Shown: positions 10,009 through 18,564 of the stretch, in pieces
Position numbering within the stretch: position 1 is the first letter of the stretch
Layout: each line of letters starts with the position of its first letter
Assembly (NCBI GenBank): GCA_024638625.1
Contig: JAHEJY010000013.1
Span: forward strand, 1-37,623
Length of the DNA: 37,623 nucleotides
Reading direction: 5' to 3'
Origin: Actinomycetes bacterium
Lineage (GTDB): Bacteria; Actinomycetota; Acidimicrobiia; Spongiisociales; SHLN01
Translations under genes and position numbers: made by a program
The notes under the pieces: model-generated
What the model was told of the DNA's origin: nothing
Seen by the model: the letters and a program-made list of their open reading frames with translations, nothing else
Databases searched by the model: none

Positions 10009-10461
10009 GTGGAGTGCATCCAATGCGGTCCCATCAGACATCGTAAGAGCTCGTATTGCCCGTTCTGCGGCCGCGGGCTGCAGGTCACACCCGTTGGATC
10101 CGCCTCTGGCCGGGCGCTGGTGAGCAGCTGGCCGGTTGCACCACTCTCGGACGAGCCGGCATTGACGGCCGTCAGGCTGGGGGGGCCGGTCCGGGTGCCA
10201 GGTGGTGAGTTTGGGGTGGAGCAGCCGATTGCGGAAGTCAGCGGCAATGACGAAGACGTGTTGCCGGCGGTTGAAGCAATGGTCTCGGAGGTTGCGTCCT
10301 CAGGTACCCAGGGTTCCAACCGGCCCGTGTTTTTGGGCTCGGACCCGCCTATCCGTCTACCGGGGCCGGTCGAACGACCTCGAATATTGCCGGTGTGGGT
10401 CGTTGTCCTGACGGTCGTCTTGTTGTTGGTGGTGGCTGCCGGGTACTTGTTCGGCGGCTAA
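10009..10461 (+). CDS. Zinc-ribbon protein with C-terminal transmembrane helix
   Basis: GTG start with upstream GAGGGGAG. Two CxxC pairs (CIQCGPIRHRKSSYCPFCG); C-terminal hydrophobic VWVVVLTVVLLLVVAAGYLFGG. Confidence 0.7.
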   Translation: MECIQCGPIRHRKSSYCPFCGRGLQVTPVGSASGRALVSSWPVAPLSDEPALTAVRLGGPVRVPGGEFGVEQPIAEVSGNDEDVLPAVEAMVSEVASSGTQGSNRPVFLGSDPPIRLPGPVERPRILPVWVVVLTVVLLLVVAAGYLFGG

Positions 10462-10485
10462 ATCAATGTCGTCCGTGACGCCCGC

Positions 10486-12528
10486 TCATAGCACTCGCTC
10501 CGTTTCTCTCCGAAATCTGGACAAGGCTTGTTCGAGGTCAGACCACGTGACTGCGAGCTCACGGTCGCCGATTGGCACAGCCGCGTCAGATCCGATGCCC
10601 GTCTTGCGAAGTACGCCGAGGGCCGCCTCCCGGAGCAGCGAGGTGAGATCGGCGAACGAGAGGCCCTCCGTTTCGTTAGCAAGTCGATCGAGATCCACAT
10701 CATCTGCCATCGGTACGTCACTGATCTCCAGCAGGGCCAGCCGCGACTCTTTGACCGGGAGGTCGAGCAGGATATGGGTCTCTAGCCGGCCTCCCCGCAA
10801 CAGCGCCGGGTCGACGAGGTCCTTGCGGTTGGTCGCAGCCACGATCACGACATCGCCCAGGTCGGAAACGCCATCGATTTCGGTGAGGAGTGCGGCGACC
10901 ACCGAGTCGGTGACATTGTTTGTCGAGTTTCCGCGGACCGGAGCCAGGGCGTCAAACTCGTCGAAAAAGATGATCGAGGGAGCGGCGGCGCGGGCGCGGT
11001 TGAACAGCTCCCGGACGCCCCGCTCCGACTCGCCCACGAATTTATCCAGCAGTTCGGCACCTTTTACTGCGAAGAACGCGGCGCCTGCCTCGTGCGCCAA
11101 AGCGCGTGTCACGTAGGTCTTGCCGGTTCCTGGAGGGCCATACAACAGGATCCCACGGGGTGGGTCTATACCCATCCGTTCGAATCGCTCTGGATCCTGG
11201 ATGGGCCAGATGACGGCCTCTGTGAGGCGCTGCTTCACCTCGTCAAGATTGGCGACCTTGCCGAATCCATAGGAGGGCATGTCACCGAGAGAAACCGACC
11301 CGAGCGATGGTGTTGTCTCCCCAATCGCTTCGATGGCGATTTCGGTAGTTACGACTCCGTCATTGCGGACGACTTTGGCAGAGGCATGCACGACGGCGGC
11401 GAGTACGTCGGCCCCTGAGAATCCGGCCGATTTGGCGGCAAGGCGGTCGTAGTCGATGTCGTCCGAGGTCGGAACCTTGGCAAGCGAGGCCTCAAACAGC
11501 ATGCGGCGGCGCTTGAGGTCGGGCGGTGGAATCGACAATGAACGCGGCAGTAACGGCGAGGCCGCCACGGATTCATCGAGGGCACTGCGGGAGGACACGC
11601 CCAGTACCGTGGCAATGCCGGGCCGCTCGGCCACGGCATCGAGGAACCAGCGCAGAATTGCTCCTACCTGCGAGCGGAACATCCCATCCGGGCCCGCCAT
11701 GGCTTCGAGGTGATCGAGATAGATCACGGTCGGAGCCTCGCTGTTCTTGGCGGCAGGCTCCAGCCGGTCCAGGAGGCGCTCTGGCTTGAACACGAGGTTG
11801 AGGGATATTTCTTCGAGCTTGGCTCCTGCGGCCTCGGCGGCAGCGGTGACGAGTTCTGCCTTGCCGACACCGCTCGGCCCCTCGATGAGAACGCCGGCGA
11901 CTTTTGGCAAGCCCCAGGTTTTTGGCAGATTTCCGGCCGAGGTCAGCAGTGCCAACCAACCGGAAAGTGTGTCGAGTTCGACGTCCAGGCCTGCCAAAAG
12001 GGCCTGGGCCGTGGTTGGGGCGACTTGTGCGACGACCCCTCCCTCGGCTGACGACGTGGCTGCTTCGACGTCGGCCCGGGTGGCGACCATCGTGCCGGAC
12101 CCCACCAAACCCGATGGTGCCGGCTCGACGGATTCGATGGTTACCTCGATTCGCTGGTCATGTTCGGGATCGTCGGCGTACGACGTGTTGATCACGACCC
12201 TGTCCCCCTGGGTGACGGGAATGCCCTGCAGCGCTCGAGCCACATGCCGTGCGTCGAGAGGGAGGTCACCGCTGGCGAGTACCACTTGCTGGGCCTGGGG
12301 CAAGAGAGAGCGTTTCACTTCTACGGATTGGCCATCAGCCACTCCTGCGTTTCCCATGGTACGGGGACCGAGGAGGAGTGTGTTGGTCACCGCCACCTCG
12401 CCGGGGCGGATGAGTACGTTGGTGTCGCCCACGGTGGCGACGCCCCCACCCGGCAAACCCATCGCTCGCAACAATGTCGGGTCGGCCCGGCCGAAGGGGT
12501 CGGATCCTGCTCGGACGACAAATCGCAT
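10486..12528 (-). CDS. Cdc48-like tandem AAA+ ATPase
   Basis: Double-psi-barrel-like N domain; D1 Walker A GPSGVGKA with altered Walker B VIYLDHLEAM; D2 GILLYGPPGTGKT and IIFFDEFDAL, R-rich sensor region VAATNRKDLVDPALLRGGRLE. Confidence 0.9.
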   Translation of the reverse strand: MRFVVRAGSDPFGRADPTLLRAMGLPGGGVATVGDTNVLIRPGEVAVTNTLLLGPRTMGNAGVADGQSVEVKRSLLPQAQQVVLASGDLPLDARHVARALQGIPVTQGDRVVINTSYADDPEHDQRIEVTIESVEPAPSGLVGSGTMVATRADVEAATSSAEGGVVAQVAPTTAQALLAGLDVELDTLSGWLALLTSAGNLPKTWGLPKVAGVLIEGPSGVGKAELVTAAAEAAGAKLEEISLNLVFKPERLLDRLEPAAKNSEAPTVIYLDHLEAMAGPDGMFRSQVGAILRWFLDAVAERPGIATVLGVSSRSALDESVAASPLLPRSLSIPPPDLKRRRMLFEASLAKVPTSDDIDYDRLAAKSAGFSGADVLAAVVHASAKVVRNDGVVTTEIAIEAIGETTPSLGSVSLGDMPSYGFGKVANLDEVKQRLTEAVIWPIQDPERFERMGIDPPRGILLYGPPGTGKTYVTRALAHEAGAAFFAVKGAELLDKFVGESERGVRELFNRARAAAPSIIFFDEFDALAPVRGNSTNNVTDSVVAALLTEIDGVSDLGDVVIVAATNRKDLVDPALLRGGRLETHILLDLPVKESRLALLEISDVPMADDVDLDRLANETEGLSFADLTSLLREAALGVLRKTGIGSDAAVPIGDRELAVTWSDLEQALSRFRRETERVL

Positions 12529-12562
12529 TGGCCGAGTTTAGAGACGGGCTAGGGTCGCAACG

Positions 12563-13702
12563 ATGCCCGACCTGGTTGCACTCGCCCTTCCGCCCGGCCC
12601 CGGCTTCATACAACAACTGCTGGCCGCCTGGGATGTCGGCGCGGCGGTGGCCCCGATTGATCTGCGGCTGCCTTCCGTCGCCCGGTCAGCCTTGCTGGCC
12701 GACCTGGCGCCATCTTCGGTGGTATCTGAGGCGGGAGTTGAACGTCGCGATGGCGCTCAGCCCGTCTCCGTAGGCGACGCGCTCGTCATGTCCACGAGTG
12801 GCACGACCGGTAGACGCAAGGGCGTGATCCTCACCCATGACGCCCTCGAGCATGGGGCGCATCTCACGTCCGCGGCGCTCGATGTCGATCCCGATTTCGA
12901 CAGGTGGTTGGCGTGCCTCCCGTTCTCCCATATCGGCGGATTGGGAGTATGGATCAGGGCACACGCCACGGGTGTGCCGGTATCCATCCTTCCAGGATTC
13001 GATGCCATGGCCGTGATGGAGCTGGCGAAGGCGGGTGCCACGCTCGTGTCGTTGGTGCCGGCGACCCTGGCACGCATCGACCCATCGGCGTTTCGGAGGA
13101 TTCTCCTGGGGGGCGGGCCCATGCCGGACTCACGACCGGCGAATGCCGTCGCCACATACGGGCTCACCGAATCCGGCGGAGGTGTGGTCTACGACGGGCG
13201 CCCGCTCCCGGGCATCTCCGTGCGGGTCGTCAACGGCATCGTGCACCTCCGTGGCCCGACCCTGGCCCGCGCCTACCGCGACGGATCGCCAATGCTCGAT
13301 GGCGGGTGGTTGGTTACCGGCGACCGGGGTCTGCTGGACGGGTCTGGACGGCTGACGGTTCTTGGACGAGCTGATGACTTGATAAGCACGGGCGGCGAGA
13401 CCGTCGCTCCGGAACCGATCGAAGAGCGTCTCCGGGCCCACAAGAGCATTCAGGACGCCGCGGTCGTGGGACTGCCAGATGAGGAATGGGGTGAGGCGGT
13501 TACCGCAGTGATTGTTCCTGCTGACCGTTCCCGGCTCCCGGATTTGGCGGACCTTCGCTCGTGGGTCAAGGCGACGCGGCCGGCCTTCGAGGCGCCTCGG
13601 CGGCTGGTCGTTGTCGATGAACTGCCGCGAACCGGTTTGGGAAAGATCTCACGCTCGTCATTGCGACTCGAGATCGACCGAGACGCCCAGGCCGATGGGT
13701 AG
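12563..13702 (+). CDS. menE: o-Succinylbenzoate-CoA ligase (MenE-like acyl-CoA synthetase)
   Basis: ANL family motifs MSTSGTTGRRKGVILTHDAL, YGLTESGG, TGDRGLLDGSGRLTVLGRADDLISTGGETVAPEPIE, GLGKISR; next to menC and menD. Confidence 0.87.
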   Translation: MPDLVALALPPGPGFIQQLLAAWDVGAAVAPIDLRLPSVARSALLADLAPSSVVSEAGVERRDGAQPVSVGDALVMSTSGTTGRRKGVILTHDALEHGAHLTSAALDVDPDFDRWLACLPFSHIGGLGVWIRAHATGVPVSILPGFDAMAVMELAKAGATLVSLVPATLARIDPSAFRRILLGGGPMPDSRPANAVATYGLTESGGGVVYDGRPLPGISVRVVNGIVHLRGPTLARAYRDGSPMLDGGWLVTGDRGLLDGSGRLTVLGRADDLISTGGETVAPEPIEERLRAHKSIQDAAVVGLPDEEWGEAVTAVIVPADRSRLPDLADLRSWVKATRPAFEAPRRLVVVDELPRTGLGKISRSSLRLEIDRDAQADG

Positions 13703-14641
13703 CTCAAAGATCGGCCCGGGAATGACGCTCGTCCAACCCAGCTCCTCAGGGCGCACGTCTCCCCATCCCAACCCAGCCGGATTGCTGCCCGATATCGCTG
13801 CGATGTGTCCGGCGAGTAAGGCGCCGAGAACTCCGTCTAGTGACGATGTGATCGTTATCCCAAACCCCTCCAGCTCTGCCCGACGGATGGTGTCGACAAT
13901 CGACGCCGGAGATGACCACAGGGCGGGCTTGAGAACGAGTATGTCGGCTTCCCGGCCTGTTAAAAAGGCCTCGGCCGCCGAACGGCTTGTGATGGATTCG
14001 TCGGCTGCAACCTTTACACCGGTGGCCTCGAACAGGCTCCGCCACACGTGGGGATCTCCCGTCGGCTCCTCGATGTAGGAGATGTCGAAACGGGAAGCGC
14101 GTTCCATGAAGGTTTGCGCCTCGATCGTCGAAAATGCTTGATTGGCGTCGAGCCGAATCGTGCCGTCGGGTCCAAGTGCGTTTCGTAGCACGGCGATGCG
14201 GCGGAGCTCTTCTGATGGCTCGTTGCCGACTTTGAGCTTGATGCAGCGGTAGCCCTCAGCAACCACATCCAGCGGGTCCGTCGTGCGATCGACCAGTCCG
14301 TTCGCTTCCACCTTGTCGGCGGCCGTCGGGTCCAGATATTGACCCAACGAGATCCCATGTGACTGTGCTTGCAGGTCGGCGACGGCCGTCTCCCAGGCCA
14401 TCGAGGCCTCGGCAGGCATGGTCAATCCGGCCGCGATGGATGGCTCCGCCCAGGATGGAAGCCGTGCGATCAAGGCCAGCAAGGATTGTCGGCAGGCTTC
14501 CAGCGTCGTATCGGTGCGTCCCACCAGAGGGGCTGCTTGGCCGTAGCCCGTGCGTCCTTCGAGGTCTTTCAACATCAATACGAGCGGCGATGCCGAGTCA
14601 TGGCGCCACAGGATTCCGTCGGTGATCGTGAGCTCAGGCAT
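13658..14641 (-). CDS. menC: o-Succinylbenzoate synthase
   Basis: Start reassigned to MPELTITDG (14641). Enolase-superfamily catalytic residues present: IKLKVG (KxK), RLDANQAF, YIEEPTGD, VAADES, LVLKPAL. Confidence 0.92.
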   Translation of the reverse strand: MPELTITDGILWRHDSASPLVLMLKDLEGRTGYGQAAPLVGRTDTTLEACRQSLLALIARLPSWAEPSIAAGLTMPAEASMAWETAVADLQAQSHGISLGQYLDPTAADKVEANGLVDRTTDPLDVVAEGYRCIKLKVGNEPSEELRRIAVLRNALGPDGTIRLDANQAFSTIEAQTFMERASRFDISYIEEPTGDPHVWRSLFEATGVKVAADESITSRSAAEAFLTGREADILVLKPALWSSPASIVDTIRRAELEGFGITITSSLDGVLGALLAGHIAAISGSNPAGLGWGDVRPEELGWTSVIPGPIFELPIGLGVSVDLESQ

Positions 14642-16415
14642 TGGCCAGGTCCGTTGGCCCGCCGAGCATCGCAGCCGCAGCCGCACGATGGGCGGTTCGA
14701 AACGAAGGCGCAGGGTCAGGGTCGGTCTCGAGCACGATGACATCGAGCCCAGGCCTCCGTATCGCAGTGTTCAGGGCCCCGGGATTGGCATGAATCCGTC
14801 CGCCGGCCGCCTTCGCCAAACCCCGGATATCCGTGCCGTGGGGAGTTCTGAACAACCGCGTGAATGTATCGCCGGGTAAGTCGGCCGCGATCGGCAAGAA
14901 CGAGAAGATGCCGCCGCCGTCGTTGTCGATGACGATCAGGGTCACGTTGCGCTCGCCACGCCCGGCAGCGAGGAGACCTCCGGCATCGTGGAGGAATGCG
15001 ATGTCGCCGACAACGGCCACAGCCGGTTGATCCAATGCCATCGACTCGCCCAGCGTGGAAGCGATCGTGCCGTCGATGCCATTGGTCCCGCGATTGACAA
15101 ACACTCTCAGGTTGTGGTCGAGGTTGCCTGCGAATCCGTCGGCGTGGCGAATCGGCATCGAACTGGCCAGGTGGACCGAGGCGGCATGATCAACACCCCG
15201 GAGCATCGAAACGATGAGGCCGGCCTCGCTGGTGGGCGGCAACTCCGCGGCCGCGGCTGACTCAGCACGGAATGATGCCTTCTCCCAGAGATCAAGCCAG
15301 CCTGCATCCCGGCCTTCGCCAGGCTCGATACGCTCGAGGGCTTCGATCGGCGAGCCCTGGATGGTGACACCGGCAGTTCGGGTGAAATCGTGAACTTCGA
15401 TGTGGCTATTCAGGAGGACCACCGGTATCTCGCGATGGCGACTTAGCCACTGCGAGAAGGCTTTGGCCGTCGGCATCCGCCCGATGCGAAGGATTGTTTC
15501 CGGCGCGTGCTGATCGGCCAACCCCCCGGGGTGGAAGGCCGGTTCGATCCAGGGAATCACCGAGTTCGGCGGATTGTTCGTACGCAAGCCCGATCCGATG
15601 TCGGCGAACACCGGCCAGCCGCGATCGTGCGAGATTTCCAATATCCGGTGGCGGACCTGTGGCGGATGATCATCCGGTCCCACCACGATGATCCCCCGCC
15701 GGGCACCGAGAGCCCGATGCAGGGCGGACTCATCGTCGGGGGCAACGGGCGTCGTGACGAGTTGCGGCGAGAGCTCGTCTGCCGACGGATGGCTCTGCGG
15801 GCCGGTGGATTGCCCTGAGGAACGGCCGACGTCGAGGGGAGCTGCATCGAGCGGCCCTGGTTCGAGCGGTTCAGGAAATCGCCAATTGACATGGGCGGGA
15901 CCACGGCCTTCCGAGGTGGCACGCCACACCTGGCCTGCGAGGCTGACGATTTCTGCGGGTTGCATCGCATCGATATCCGGCAGCAATCTGGTCAGACGGG
16001 TGAAGCCTGAGAAGAAATGGGATTGGTCCACAGTTTGTGGCGAACCCACACCCTGTAACTCGCCAGGTCGGTCGGCCGTCAGCATGATCATGGGCACGCC
16101 TGAGTAGTGACCTTCAAGCACCGCCGGGAGGTAGTGGGCGCCGGCAGATCCAGACGTGCAGACCAGTGTTGCCGGCTTTCGAGCGGCTCTCCCGTAGCCG
16201 AGGGCCACGAATGCGGCCACGCGTTCGTCGTGCTGGATGTCGAGTGTGATCCCGGGTGTAGTGGCGGCTGCGAGGATGAGCGCCGTCGACCTGCTTCCGG
16301 GCGAGGCAACGACTAGCTCGAGACCCATACCGACCAGTTCTTCGAAGAAGCGACGTGCCATCCCGTAGCCGAGATGACCGGGATGGAGGGCTGCGGTAGT
16401 ACCAGAGATGTTCAC
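14634..16415 (-). CDS. menD: 2-succinyl-5-enolpyruvyl-6-hydroxy-3-cyclohexene-1-carboxylate synthase
   Basis: ThDP enzyme: VVASPGSRSTALILAAA, HDERVAAFVALGYGRAARKPATLVCTSGSA, NRGTNGIDGTIASTLGES, DNDGGGIFSFLP. Confidence 0.95.
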   Translation of the reverse strand: MNISGTTAALHPGHLGYGMARRFFEELVGMGLELVVASPGSRSTALILAAATTPGITLDIQHDERVAAFVALGYGRAARKPATLVCTSGSAGAHYLPAVLEGHYSGVPMIMLTADRPGELQGVGSPQTVDQSHFFSGFTRLTRLLPDIDAMQPAEIVSLAGQVWRATSEGRGPAHVNWRFPEPLEPGPLDAAPLDVGRSSGQSTGPQSHPSADELSPQLVTTPVAPDDESALHRALGARRGIIVVGPDDHPPQVRHRILEISHDRGWPVFADIGSGLRTNNPPNSVIPWIEPAFHPGGLADQHAPETILRIGRMPTAKAFSQWLSRHREIPVVLLNSHIEVHDFTRTAGVTIQGSPIEALERIEPGEGRDAGWLDLWEKASFRAESAAAAELPPTSEAGLIVSMLRGVDHAASVHLASSMPIRHADGFAGNLDHNLRVFVNRGTNGIDGTIASTLGESMALDQPAVAVVGDIAFLHDAGGLLAAGRGERNVTLIVIDNDGGGIFSFLPIAADLPGDTFTRLFRTPHGTDIRGLAKAAGGRIHANPGALNTAIRRPGLDVIVLETDPDPAPSFRTAHRAAAAAMLGGPTDLANA

Positions 16416-17779
16416 GTGAGGCCGATCAAGGCTCCAAGGTTCTGGAGTTTGAGCGTGGTTTCATCGAGCTCGGAATCCGGATCGGAACCAGCCACGATTC
16501 CGGCGCCGGCAAACAGGGTCGTATGGTCCTTCTCAAGGAGCGCACACCGCAGAGCGACCCAAAACTCACCATCGCCGTCGAGATTCAGCATGCCAACGGG
16601 TCCCGCGTACCAACCACGATCCAGGCCTTCATGTCGATTGATGAAGTCGAGGGCAGACGTATCCGGGGTGCCGCCGACGGCGGGCGTCGGGTGCAGTCGG
16701 TCGGCGAGAGCCAGCACACCGTCCTCGTGTGAACCGGTGGCGACGATGGCGGTCCTGAGATGCTGGACACTGGAAAGCTTCATGAGATCTGTGTCAGACG
16801 CTTCGGCCGCCATGCCCGCCGACGAGAATCGGTCCAGCAGATGATCGACGACGAACTGGTGCTCGGCGCGTTGCTTCGGATCATGGATCAGTTCGGAGCC
16901 GAGGGCGGCGTCATCCTCAGCGGTCGCCCCCCGGCGAACCGTTCCCGCCAACGCAGCCGATCTTGCGGTGCCGCTGGCGTGCGACCAGCGAACGAGAAGT
17001 TCCGGGCTCGCACCACAGAAAACGACACCATTTCCAATCGCGAAGGTCGCGGCCTCGGGGTGTTGAAGCCTCAACCGGGCCAGGAGGGGGCCGAGGGCAG
17101 GTGTTGACGGTGTGTCAACCGAACGCGCCAGCACGACCTTGTCGAACTCTCCGCGATGGATCGACTTCACCCCCATCGCAACGAGCTTGCGATATGACGG
17201 GTCATCATCTGGTGTGGGTACCTCTCCGATGGCGACGGGCTCGGGCAGCGGGGTGGCTGCCATCGTCATGATGGCGTTGAGATTCGAGGTCAGGTCCCTG
17301 GCAATTCGATCCGCCGACGAAGGTCCCCGGTGGTCGATTTCGGTTGCGACTTGCCAATACGCGTCCTCGCCGTGTGAGATATAGGCAAGGCGGGGCAGGC
17401 GTGCCAATGCGGGTGGCAAGGCATTCCAGTCAGATTCATCTGCAAACGAAAAGCCGGCACCGAGGGTCGGACTGATCTGCTCGCCCAGCAGATGCGTCGT
17501 GTCCCGGAGACGCCGGCGGGCGTCGTCAAGCTTCTCGAATCGTTTGCTACCGGTAGCCGTTTTCTCCCACGCTTGGCCAATCCCGACGAACGACCGGCCG
17601 GAGGAGGGCAGCTGCCAAAAAAAGGTGTCCTGGTGGTCGGCGCCGGCGGCGATGGCGAGCGGGTCGATTCCGGGTTCGGCTCGCACGGTCAAAACGGCGA
17701 GTGAGTGCGACGGGGGAGCGGCCTGGATCGACCGGGGCAGCGACTCGACGAGCGTCGAGCTCACGTCGTCCATTCGCAC
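16412..17779 (-). CDS. menF: Isochorismate synthase
   Basis: Chorismate-binding motifs FDKVVLARSVD, FCGASPELLVRW, ALAGTVRRGATAEDDAALGSELIHDPKQRAEHQFVVDHL, HPTPAVGGTP. Confidence 0.92.
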   Translation of the reverse strand: MRMDDVSSTLVESLPRSIQAAPPSHSLAVLTVRAEPGIDPLAIAAGADHQDTFFWQLPSSGRSFVGIGQAWEKTATGSKRFEKLDDARRRLRDTTHLLGEQISPTLGAGFSFADESDWNALPPALARLPRLAYISHGEDAYWQVATEIDHRGPSSADRIARDLTSNLNAIMTMAATPLPEPVAIGEVPTPDDDPSYRKLVAMGVKSIHRGEFDKVVLARSVDTPSTPALGPLLARLRLQHPEAATFAIGNGVVFCGASPELLVRWSHASGTARSAALAGTVRRGATAEDDAALGSELIHDPKQRAEHQFVVDHLLDRFSSAGMAAEASDTDLMKLSSVQHLRTAIVATGSHEDGVLALADRLHPTPAVGGTPDTSALDFINRHEGLDRGWYAGPVGMLNLDGDGEFWVALRCALLEKDHTTLFAGAGIVAGSDPDSELDETTLKLQNLGALIGLT

Positions 17780-18504
17780 GTCACCACCAATCGAGTGTTG
17801 GCGTCGAGGAGTGCGGCTGCCAACTCCGGGTCAACGTCGGCGTCGATATGCTGTCGACCCCGTTCGACCAGGGTGTTATGGAAGTGCTGGGCCACGAGCT
17901 TCGTGGTCTGGGCCATCAGCCGCCGATACGTCGCCACGAGATCGTCGCCGTCCCCGGAGCCGATGTGGCGTGAGAACAGGTTGATCGCCTGATCGGCGAC
18001 AGCCTCGACGTTCGACGCGTGCTGGGTTGCGAGATGGACCAGGTCCGTCAACGGTATTCCCGATTCGATCAGGTCGCGGGCGGTTCGGACGAGTCGCACG
18101 GCATCCCGTGCGAACCGGACCTCGCCGTCACCGGCCGTCCCGGTGGCTGTTGACCGGGCCGGTATCAGGAGATCCGCCTGCACGGCGAGCGTCACGACCT
18201 GGGGGTCGACCCCGGCGGCTACAGCCAACTCGGATAGCGATAAGGTCTGATCGCTGCCCGCCAACGCGCCGAGGATCTCATCCTGGGCACCTTCGACCAA
18301 CTGCTTGATCTGGCTCAAGGTGAACCCGGCTGCTGCCAACTGGCGGATGGTCTCGACCCGCGTCTTGTGCGCCTCGTTGTAGACCGCGACCCGCCCGACC
18401 CGGCCGGGTGGCTCGAGTAGGCCTTTGGTTTGGTAATACCGGATGGTGTCGACCGCCAACCCGGTGGCGGTTGCCAGCTCTTCGACCCTGAATGTTGAAG
18501 TCAT
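17761..18504 (-). CDS. MerR-family transcriptional regulator
   Basis: RVEELATATGLAVDTIRYYQTKGLLEPPGRVGRVAVYNEAHKTRVETIRQLAAAGFTLSQI is a MerR wHTH; overlaps menF start. Confidence 0.92.
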   Translation of the reverse strand: MTSTFRVEELATATGLAVDTIRYYQTKGLLEPPGRVGRVAVYNEAHKTRVETIRQLAAAGFTLSQIKQLVEGAQDEILGALAGSDQTLSLSELAVAAGVDPQVVTLAVQADLLIPARSTATGTAGDGEVRFARDAVRLVRTARDLIESGIPLTDLVHLATQHASNVEAVADQAINLFSRHIGSGDGDDLVATYRRLMAQTTKLVAQHFHNTLVERGRQHIDADVDPELAAALLDANTRLVVTCEWTT

Positions 18505-18519
18505 TACTCTAAGAGTAAT
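18503..18519. promoter_or_regulatory. 17-bp perfect inverted repeat overlapping the MerR gene start codon; candidate autoregulatory operator
   Basis: ATTACTCT-A-AGAGTAAT, 8-bp arms with 1-nt centre; it also contains a TANNNT box (TACTCT on minus) at -13..-8 of the ATG. Confidence 0.7.
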
Positions 18520-18564
18520 CGCTCTCAGGGTTACCGGTGGGAGAATTCGTAGGTTTCGGGGGCG

